Shown here: piece after piece, positions 55,368-64,000 of the stretch
Layout: each line of letters begins with the position of its first letter
Numbering within the stretch: the first letter of the stretch is position 1
Assembly (NCBI RefSeq): GCF_000004075.3
Contig: NC_026657.2
Coordinates: 36,256,732-36,320,731 of the forward strand
DNA length: 64,000 bases
Reading direction: 5' to 3'
Source of the DNA: Cucumis sativus
Taxonomy: Eukaryota > Streptophyta > Magnoliopsida > Cucurbitales > Cucurbitaceae
The notes under the pieces: model-generated
Told to the model about the DNA's origin: nothing
Seen by the model: only the letters and a program-made list of their open reading frames with translations
Database searches by the model: none
Translations under genes and position numbers: made by a program

Positions 55368-57118
55368 ATTTGATGCAGTTGTTTCAATTTTTGAGACCTG
55401 TAGTGTAAACACTTGCATTGTAGGGAAAGATTATGAATTTTGGGACACGAAAAAGTGGTATTGCAATTCACTGTTCAATCTCGTATGTAGTTTATTACAA
55501 TGCTATTCGGTTGCTTTTCATATGATAGATGTAGCCTTGCTATGTTTTCTGGTGCTTGGGATCTGTTAATGATTTACTCTAATATTGTCACAATGATAAA
55601 ACGAGTATGTCTCTAGATTGGAATCTCGGTTTTTACTTTCAACCCCAATAGATTTTGTAGTCATGCAGTACTTGAGTTGGTTAGAATTCATTTAAAAATG
55701 ATGCCAGCCTCTTGGTGGCGATTTCTTCTAGCTTGAAAAATAATGGAGACTCCTTTAGAGATCCATTTGCCTTCTTTACTTCTCCCACAAACAATTCACC
55801 TTGGGAAGTTTAGTAGAGATTATGAAAGACTGAAGCTTATCCTCTGCTTCGGACCTTCTATTCAAACTACATAAACACTATCTCATCTAGATTCATTTCG
55901 TAGTTACTCTTCTTGGAACAGATTTGCTCACCGTTGAGTTGTTTGGAGTTTATAATTGAGTTTTGAAATTTGGAGTTAATATTTGAGTTAGAAAGTCAAA
56001 CAGGATATAGAGTTGTTTACTTTGAAGTTGGGAAACATAACGTTAGTAGGTTGAAAGAAATATTGAAAGATGAAGATTTTTGACAAATGTGTAAATTTGG
56101 GTGTGAATGTTGTTGGTAGAGTTGAATTATTTCATTCACAAGTCAGTTTGACCAAACACCTATTTTGATTTCTGTGTTCTTACAGTTTTGACAATGGTGT
56201 TGTATTGATTTGTTCCCTTACGAATCAAAGTGACATGTGAAGGGCAAATTATTGTACTTGGTGTTTATTATAGATTGAATAATTCATTATGTAAAAAGGT
56301 ATTATTGAAATTTGTTGATCATATACCTTCACTATGACCAATTACAACTCACTCCCTTTTGTTTTGCTGATGGTTTGATGATGTTTAGTGATGGAAATAG
56401 AAGTGAGTTTCGTGCATAATGTTTTAAGAAGGTGAAATTGTGGTGAATTTTTTTGGTTGACTGTATTTTTATCAAATATAAAATTGTAAAAATGAGACCC
56501 AACCCAAATAAAAAAATAATAAAATAATAAAACTATATATATATATACAAACAAATAAATAGTTAAGAAAATTAAAATCTAAACATTTTTCACTTACTTC
56601 AAATTATCCAAATTAATTACTTGACCACAAAAAGATAATGGTGAACATCCATTTATTATAATATTTATAACGTTGTAATTTATTATTATTATTATGGAAA
56701 AAACCACTTTCTACTTTTACAATTATGTGAATTTCCAACAAATGGATCTTTTGAAATACTATTTATAATTATGAGAATTTACCTAATGTTTTCTTGGTCA
56801 CTAAGGTACGTGTGGAAAGAGCAATGGGAGCTCCCACTCTGAATGTCAGCTTCTTGAGATGGCTTTCAACATCTTCCTCTCAATAAGGCCCTCTCCGCCA
56901 TCCACAACTCTGATCCAGCTCCGGCATTGCTTACACTGATCAGAGCCCTTCTCCTACCACACATTGTAGTGATGAAATAGTTTAATCTTTACTCCCATTT
57001 TTCCTTCTACTTCTTTGATGATCTAATTTAATTGACGTGTTCAACTCTTACTTTTATAATCAATGCCTCTCAAAATCAGGTCTCCCAAATGGTTTATGAA
57101 TGTCCTTGTTTTCATTCT
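55368..57118. other. SmD1 3' flank and spacer
   Basis: The first few hundred bases are SmD1 3' UTR and flank. The rest is AT-rich apart from the patch at 56850-56975, which is listed separately. Confidence 0.5.
56868..56972 (+). pseudogene. Possible exon remnant of an unrecognised gene
   Basis: About 105 bp of balanced composition in AT-rich DNA with one frame reading PLNKALSAIHNSDPAPALLT and on to a TAG, preceded by a possible AG acceptor. The wording is protein-like (regular hydrophobic spacing, Ala/Leu-rich helix), but I do not recognise it and there is no start or neighbouring exon. Confidence 0.25.
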
Positions 57119-57200
57119 GTTCGCACGAGATTTCTTGAGAAATTTGAATCGTGGAGTTGAAGTTGTGTTGATGTTAGTATTTATGTTGATTTGATGTGAT
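57119..57200. repeat. Dispersed repeat fragment related to 20858-20942
   Basis: It shares GTTCGCACGAGATTTCT, AATTTGAATCG/AATTTAATTCG and GTTGATTTGATG in the same order and spacing as the copy at 20858. Confidence 0.5.
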
Positions 57201-58390
57201 TGAAGGGATTAAAGCCCTTGACAGTAGAAGATTTCATGGAGATATTTTCAATTTAATTGAAAACTTAAAATAGCATACAATAACAAACAATTACATAGAC
57301 AAATTTTCTTATAATTTAAAATAAAATTAAGCATGCTTAAGCAGATTAGAGAAATCCATAATAGAATAACTTATTCTCATTGATATCCCTAAATCTACAA
57401 ACCACCAAATTGATGACAACACCCGTCGGAGACATTCATTTGATTTGTAAGAACCAATTTGAATGAAAAAAAGTTTTGAGAAAATTTTGTAAAAAAGCAA
57501 ACGTTTAAGTTGAAAAATATGTTTTCTTTTTTGTATTTATAAGTCCGTCTTTTTCAAAAAGTTGAAGAGAATAATAAAATTCTATTAAATTATCAATTAC
57601 TCCAATAGTAACTCACTCATTACTCATTTTCCAAAACTCTCCCTAAATGAATGCTTAGTTGAAAGCACTAACTTGTGAAATTCTCGAGGCTAGAAGTCGG
57701 TGTAATTCAACTATTGTCTCCACAGGGAGACATTGGGGGCTTGACCCCTGTGGATGGAACCTAAAGCTTTGTATGAATGAATCAGTATGTTGTTGCCTTG
57801 ATTGAAAATGGTAATGTAATCATTAGTGTGCTTGGTTGTCCTAATTGTCCGTTGAAGAATGAAAGCTTCATTATCACTATAAGGTATTGACGCCAAACCT
57901 ATTACAACCTATGTTCTTCTACCTTGGAAAAAGGTCGTGTCATATATGCAACGAAAAGCTGCAGGGGGGTGTGGATGCAGCCGTTGATAAAACCTATGAT
58001 GTAGCATTCAAGAATCAGCAAATAAATAAAAAAAAATGCATATTGATATATGCTTGAATCAAGCATTTTTAAATGTCCAACTTTCCATTGGTATGTAAAT
58101 TACAATGCTGGAAAGTAAGAAGAACTGAAACAGCAACTTCTTTCTCGATTTTTTTTGTTAAAATACTTGCAGAAATTAACTTCATAACAGATATTACATA
58201 ATAGTTACAAAACAACAAGAACTTTGCCAAATGTTAGGTTAAGTTAACTAATTCTTTTTATCAATGAATGCTTCTGAATGAACTTTTTGATATGAGTTAT
58301 ACATATTATACTTGGGGTTTTTTATGCACAACATGTGGAGACCTTTGGTTTAAAATGGATTCTTATGCTTGTCACTATTCAGGTGATTTT

Positions 58391-58408
58391 AGACACACAC
58401 ACACACAT
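58391..58408. repeat. (CA)n microsatellite in the AHL pseudogene intron
   Basis: ACACACACACACACA, about seven to eight units, inside the copied intron 2; the parent intron lacks it. Confidence 0.85.
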
Positions 58409-58610
58409 ACTGCTTTATGATGATCACCGCTAGTATAAGAAGGGATTTGCTTATCTTTAACACACAATTCCCTGCTACCTGAAGTGCTCTAGTGGCTTTA
58501 GTTACAATTCTCTTCATGGTTATATTTATGTGGCAGGAAGCAGCCGTTGCGAGTCTATAGTATGGTAAAGTATGTTGCCATTGTTCATAGATTTTTATTA
58601 AATTTGCACA

Positions 58611-58968
58611 TGTAATGCCCTAGATCCAAGATCCAACACTAGTTGACACTGTTTTTCTTGTGAACTTGCAACATTATCTACTTGTTTTTAACATCTTTCA
58701 AGAGCGAAGACTATTCCCACGAATTAACAATGATTCTTTCAACATGATTTTATCATTATTCACATGCTTCCTAAGAAAATTCACAAGTAAGTCACTTAAC
58801 ATTGAATTGCTTTAAGCTTAAACATGCAACTTTAGAGTTTTTATAATTGAGTCAGTAAGGTAGACCTTGTTGCTATAGATTACTACTTTCAATTGTTTTA
58901 AGCATTTTTTAACTCCTTTTATTCGGATGTGAATTCAATTTATTTATGTCAGGAGGCGTTACAATAAA
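58611..58968. mobile_element. Insertion in pseudogene exon 3 with short inverted ends
   Basis: The pseudogene follows AHL up to about 58608 and resumes near 58970. The extra DNA begins TGTAATGCC and ends GGCGTTACA, a 9-bp inverted repeat with one mismatch. There is no ORF. This looks like a small non-autonomous DNA transposon, though no target-site duplication is clear. Confidence 0.4.
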
Positions 58969-61900
58969 GACTAGCTACCATGAGAAGATATGGGGCCATC
59001 ATGCTGGTGTTATTATTGTACAAGCAGTGGAAAGTGTCATTACAGATGCCATATGTCTGTCTCTTGGATTTCTCCAAGAAAGTGTACTTTGAAGGTCCCA
59101 ATTGGGGAATAATTGGAAAATTATTGGAGTTATCTATGCCCCAGTAGGGATTCTTCTAGCCTATAAAATCTTTTGCCTACACATGATTACCTCGGCTGAC
59201 TAGTGCGTTCGTGATTGAAAGGATCATTGTAACCATAAGGTACTTATTTCTACCAAAATTGATACTTCTTATTCAATCTTACCTCGTTGAGCCATCTAAA
59301 TAAACTTTGTCATATCTTCTGATTGGCTGGCTGCAATGTGATCAAATATTCTTGGTATTTGTTCTACTATATTACTTTCTAGGTAGAACAGATCTGATTT
59401 AATATAATCCATGCATACATACAGAAAGAAACAAAGAAGAATGGTTTGGAAATGGATCAGAGAAAGATTCTCATAACACACCTCTTTCTCCAGCTGAAAA
59501 ACCAAACTAACACATGTTTCTTCATTTAAAAACTTCCAACTTTTTGGAGGATCTTTTCAAACTATTACAACATCAAGGTACCAACTAATCATACAATTTA
59601 AAACAACCATTATTCCTTTTTTTGTTTTTTTCTTCTTATCCCTCTCAACTCACACCAGAAGCCAATTATTCCATAGCCACATCTTTTATCATGAACTAGA
59701 CCTTTTATACAGCATATGGGTTGAAAATTGTTCGTTATTAAATTGACTATATATGCCTTTATTATAATAGGACTGTCAACACAATTACAATAATTTGTTT
59801 AGAAAAATGATGAGGGTAAGTTTGAAAAGTATGATTATTTAAATAAGCATGGTTTTAATTAGGTGTATAATGTTATATGGGTTAGGTAGATCTATTAGTT
59901 GAAGGCAATTAAAATAATTAAATGCATTTGTTGACTTAGTGAGGTGCAAAACCCACAGATAGAACATGTGTTTGCTCCTTATTACACACTTTAAAATTAC
60001 TCATTTCTTGTAATTGAACCCACAGATAGCCAAAACTTGTCAAATTATTCATTAATTATGTATATCATGTAATTTCTTAGTTTATAGTTTTGAAATGTTG
60101 CATTATGACCTACTCAGTCATCTTCGTATTTAATAAAGGAAAATCAGATTTGGATTCTTGTGGGTTGAAAGATGGGATTTTTCTTCATTGCTTGATTTGA
60201 CTTTCTTTTCCATTATTAATATCATATGTTGTATTTTTTATTATTTAAATAATTCATAAGAAATACACAGAAAAGTTTGTTCCCTAAACTTTGAAATTTG
60301 GGTCTATTGAACACATCATGATTGTACAATTAGAATGCTGAAATCCATTAACATCAAAATTTTAATTGGAACCAATCACTCACAATGGCTAAATGCTCAA
60401 GTTATAAAATATTGCAATTCAGTAGTCAAAGATAATCACAAGCTTCTTACATTCATATTATTGTGATTTGTATTATGAGTGAGCTTCCATGATACCAACT
60501 CTTCCATTCTTATATAGTCAAAATTTTATAATACTATTTTTTCTTTCAAAATTCTTCTTTGAAACAAAGTTTCCACCAAAATTTTGAGAAGTATATGTTA
60601 ATATATTTTAACAACCATATCTTTTTTTTTCATAGGATGTTTGGCATGACCGGTAGACAATCTAAATTTTGTTTTGTATTTTAGATTTACTAAGTTGAGT
60701 GAATATATGATCGATATGAAATATAGATTATGCCTGTTTATAATTATTTTTAAATTCTCTTTTCTAGTATATATAAATTTCAAATTTCGAGTCTTAAATT
60801 TTTAAATATTGTGACCCAATTCAAACAACTCAAAGGGTAGAATTAGGAAAAATATCATATATTAGATTGAGTTTACTTTGTTTTTTGTTGCATTGAGATT
60901 TCAATTTTATGATCAAGTTGATAATATTTGAGGTGAGTTCAACCAGATTTGAAGTTTAAAAACTACTTTTGGTTTGTTTTTATGTCTATACACCCAAGAT
61001 ATTTATTTTGGTTCTTAAACTTTCAATTTTGATTCAATCTAGAAAAGAATAAATTAAACAAACAAATAAATAAAATTGAGAAACCTTTTGTTATATTATT
61101 TTGGACTACAAAGGTGCTTGAAATGACTTTTCTAGTGATTTAATTTTAAAAAGTTTAAGTATTTAACAATCACCCGAAAAAGATTTTGGAAAAACAAGTT
61201 GATAAAATTAGTTATTTTACTTTTAGAAAGATGAAGTTGGAATGTTTAATGGTTAATCTCTTCTTAATTTATAGGAGAAACTTTGACGACAATCGTCGAT
61301 CATCTCTTGCCACCATCTCCGATGACTACTGCTAGTCAACTTTTAACCATCACCTTTGATGATGTTGTCGACCAACCTCCAAATACAACTTTTGGTAATC
61401 AGTTTTGGCAAATGAAAATTTTCTTTACAGTAATTTGACATTAATAAAAATATTTTAAATATCTAACAAATCAAACAAGCTTGTTTATAAATTATTATTT
61501 TTTTTAAGAAAAAGGTTGCCAAATAGATAAGTTTTTATTTTAGGGGTTTGTACATAAAGTGTCACGTCCCACCCTGCAACCATGAAAGACGCAATATGAC
61601 CTTAAGTATTTCTGATGCGTTAAACACCAAAAGCTCAACTTTAGGTCTTTAAGTAATTTTACTTATACGCTTGATGACTTCACACTTAAACTTAAATTCA
61701 CACTTTAGATGATAATGCAATTAGTACATCAAAATAATATAAACTATTCCTTTATTAACCTTAAATCATGTGTTTTACAGCATTTTTGCAAAATACATAG
61801 GAAATAACTCAGACTTTAAACCAAATGTCTAACATCTTCTCATCTTTTCCTTACTTTAGCCTTAACACATGATCACTTGGGGACTGAAAGCTTAAAATGT

Positions 61901-62362
61901 AAGTTAAAAGACTTGGTGAGGTAGGTTTAACTAAACCTTTTCATAAACATCATCGTTTCATATCAAATCGTGTAAATACATTTTTTCACATAAACACACA
62001 TTAGTCTCAAACAATTCTTTTGCTAAGAACTTGAATCATTCTCTACGCCAAGACTCATCATTTTTTGGTTAGAGATATAAATAAATTAGTAATAATTTTA
62101 AAAAATAATATTTAAATAGAATAAAAGAATTAAAATTTAAATGAAGAATTGAAAAAAGATGGAGACTCAACCAAGGAGAGAGAAGAAACAAAACAACAAG
62201 AGGTAAGAAAAACAACATTATTTTCATAAATAGTTTTCAAACAATATTATTTTGATACATACTTTTTAAAGTGCTATATTAATATATATTTTTTTCCTCA
62301 AGTTTTTATTTTTACAAATTAAAAGAAAAAAGTTTAATGTCAATTTTTTATTAATACAAAAC

Positions 62363-62380
62363 ATATATATATATATATAA
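62363..62380. repeat. (AT)n microsatellite
   Basis: About nine alternating AT units. Confidence 0.8.
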
Positions 62381-62693
62381 AGCGAGGATAATTTAATGTT
62401 TTGATTCTCTCTCCTTCATGCACCATCCTACACTTTCATGGCTGCTGATGTCGCTCCATGAACTAGAAAGAAAAAAAAAACCCTTTAAAAAATCTATTTT
62501 TTCTTCCTCCTCCCTCCTTATTATTCTTTCTTCTTCCTCCCCGGCCCTCTCTTTTTCTCCTTCTCGGTGGGTGGTGTGCGCTGAAACTCCCGGTTGGCGT
62601 CACACAATATGAAGCTTTCGAGCTTTCCACGTTGTTCTTTTATTGATCATTTATTTAGTTGACAAGATAAAGATGAAAATGAAAAGAATAAGA

Positions 62694-62721
62694 GATGGAA
62701 GATGGAAGATGGAAGATGGAA
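62694..62721. repeat. (GATGGAA)4 tandem repeat
   Basis: Four perfect 7-bp units, followed by GGG. Confidence 0.95.
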
Positions 62722-64000
62722 AGGGTTCTTGGACACACAGTCCAAGAAAAAAGTATATATGTACATTGTGATATATAATTGTTGTATTTGAGTTGAGTCC
62801 ATATCAAATACACTTACCCATATATTTCATTTATTTGAACATTTCCAAATAAACAATTGAATCTTTTACATATAATATAAAAAAAAATTAGCAGGAAAAA
62901 CAAAATGAAAAATAAAATCATATTAAATATCATTTTTCCTCTTCAAATTAAAATGTAATAAAGTTATATCAAATATTAGATGATTTTCTCTCTTAAAAAT
63001 AACAAATTTTTATATTAAATACACTACCTCTTTTATAATAAACGTATATTTTTCTCTTAGACAATTTTAAAAATAGAAATATGTTTTTAAAATTTAAGGC
63101 ACAATAGTATTTTTACAAGTATATTTTTGAATTAAAAATGTTTGATATAAAATAAAAATTTGAAAAGTAGTCATTTCTTGGAAGCCCTATAATATTGTGT
63201 TTAAGATCTCTTATATAGCGTTCAATCTGTTGGCATTCCTATTTGGTGTATTTGAAGTGTGAGTCTGCCCTTCTTTAGTTTTGAGAAAATTAGACATTTA
63301 TTTATTAATTAACCAATAGTGTCACAATCAATTAAACTAATTTTTCTTCTCTTTTCTTTTCTCTACATTTGGGGCTATATTTCTAAATAAGGCCAATTAT
63401 ATTATTAGTCCCAACGTTATTTTAAAGAAATTATCAAAAATAAAATATTTAACCTAATTTGTAGTGATTTTGTTTGATAGAATATAAATAGTTTATCAAA
63501 TTGTTATATTTTTTTTTATAAAGAAAATGTATTTTTTAATAGCTGAGGAGGTGTGGGGGCCATAGCCCAAATAAGCAATAATGGCCGTTTTTTATTTATT
63601 ATTTCTTTAGGCCATCATAATTATGATCGGTTACTTTAATAATTTAAATTTTAAATTTCAAAAAATAAAAAAGGTTTTAAGTAATATAGATAATCTTAGT
63701 TTGAGAAAACTTTTTTTAAAAAAATGATTAAACAATAATAAGTATGGTTGAATCCACAAATGCAACCAACAAATCTAATTTGAGAGACATTAAGGGCATT
63801 TATATCTATTACTCTACTACTTGTGGAAACCTTTACTAGTAGAAACACTTTTTTTAGACACAAACTTTTTATTAATGCCTATGTACTTTTATGGAACAAA
63901 ACCAACATCAACAATCAACATCGAGTTTATGTATTTAAATCAAAAATTTGAACACTCGAACCATCTTCATGAGTGAAGTATTGGATATCGTATACACTCG

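Larger units (their letters stand above)
57630..59560 (+). pseudogene. Broken genomic duplicate of AHL (exon 2, intron 2, exon 3 and 3' flank)
   Basis: It is collinear with 48960-50695 of the parent. It includes the GTGTAATTCAACT...GGAGACATTGGG segment of exon 2, intron 2 with its acceptor (GTGGCAGGAAGCAGCCGTTG), exon 3 (GAGAAGATATGG) and about 390 bp of 3' flank (GAGCCATCTAAATAAACTTTG). Exon 2 has frameshifts and a 200-bp-scale deletion (joining at GTGGATGCAGCCGTTGATAA), and exon 3 is interrupted by a 360-bp insertion. Because intron 2 is retained, it arose by DNA duplication and not from an mRNA. SmD1 lies between parent and copy. Confidence 0.92.
59561..64000. other. Intergenic DNA to the right edge
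   Basis: AT-rich, with no supported gene. At 61559 the word TGTCACGTCCC resembles a common plant LTR start, but no matching end was found. Bases 61264-61400 and 62480-62600 are less AT-rich but without protein similarity. Confidence 0.45.

Noticed and set aside
1..64000. CRISPR arrays, bacterial-type operons or ribosome-binding sites
   Set aside because: The DNA is plant nuclear; no spaced direct-repeat array and no prokaryotic gene arrangement is present.

Overview
The window is nuclear DNA from a flowering plant, a eudicot. The genes have GT-AG introns, the intergenic DNA is very AT-rich, and the interspersed repeats are typical of plants (LTR elements, SINE-like elements, a foldback MITE). 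Several repeats look like ones common in cucurbits, but that placement rests on memory and is only a suggestion. Eight protein genes can be assembled exon by exon with frame-consistent splice joints. Distances between genes range from under 1 kb to about 12 kb.

Left part (1-23 kb): the window opens inside a minus-strand gene for a PLP-dependent Alr/COG4100-type lyase with a plastid-transit-like N terminus; its last exon or exons lie off the left edge. About 8.5 kb of repeat-rich spacer follows. Next comes ULTRAPETALA1 (ULT1, plus strand), convergent with a minus-strand LSD1-like histone demethylase of the LDL2 type. The LDL2 gene carries an unusual Gln/Pro-rich C-terminal tail of about 125 residues encoded by a degenerate minisatellite. 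A further spacer leads to a single-exon DTW-domain tRNA-uridine aminocarboxypropyltransferase (minus).

Middle (25.6-50.3 kb): a secreted root-cap/LEA-related protein (plus), the receptor kinase THESEUS1 (THE1, minus) and a HAL2-like phosphatase (AHL, plus). As I recall it, this trio matches the Arabidopsis neighbours At5g54370-At5g54380-At5g54390. The 12.5 kb between THE1 and AHL has no gene I can support. It does hold a plastid rps16 fragment (NUPT), a foldback MITE, a pair of related degenerate repeats and a promoter-like island. AHL intron 1 is about 6 kb because a decayed Ty3/gypsy chromodomain-type retrotransposon landed in it. A small solo LTR later inserted into that element's integrase, and a second solo LTR of the same family lies beside it.

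Right part (50-64 kb): SmD1, a core spliceosomal Sm protein with a C-terminal RG tail, has TGGGCC/T and AAACCCTA promoter motifs. Downstream is a broken genomic duplicate of AHL (exon 2, intron 2, exon 3 and 3' flank) that is clearly a pseudogene. The last 4.4 kb has no recognisable gene.

The eight genes are ordinary plant housekeeping, chromatin and cell-wall-signalling genes and do not form a pathway. I found no undescribed multi-gene system. The most notable items are the LDL2 tail, the nested retroelement history in AHL intron 1, the AHL pseudogene, the rps16 NUPT, and a tiny poly(A) insertion with an 18-bp target-site duplication in SmD1 intron 2.
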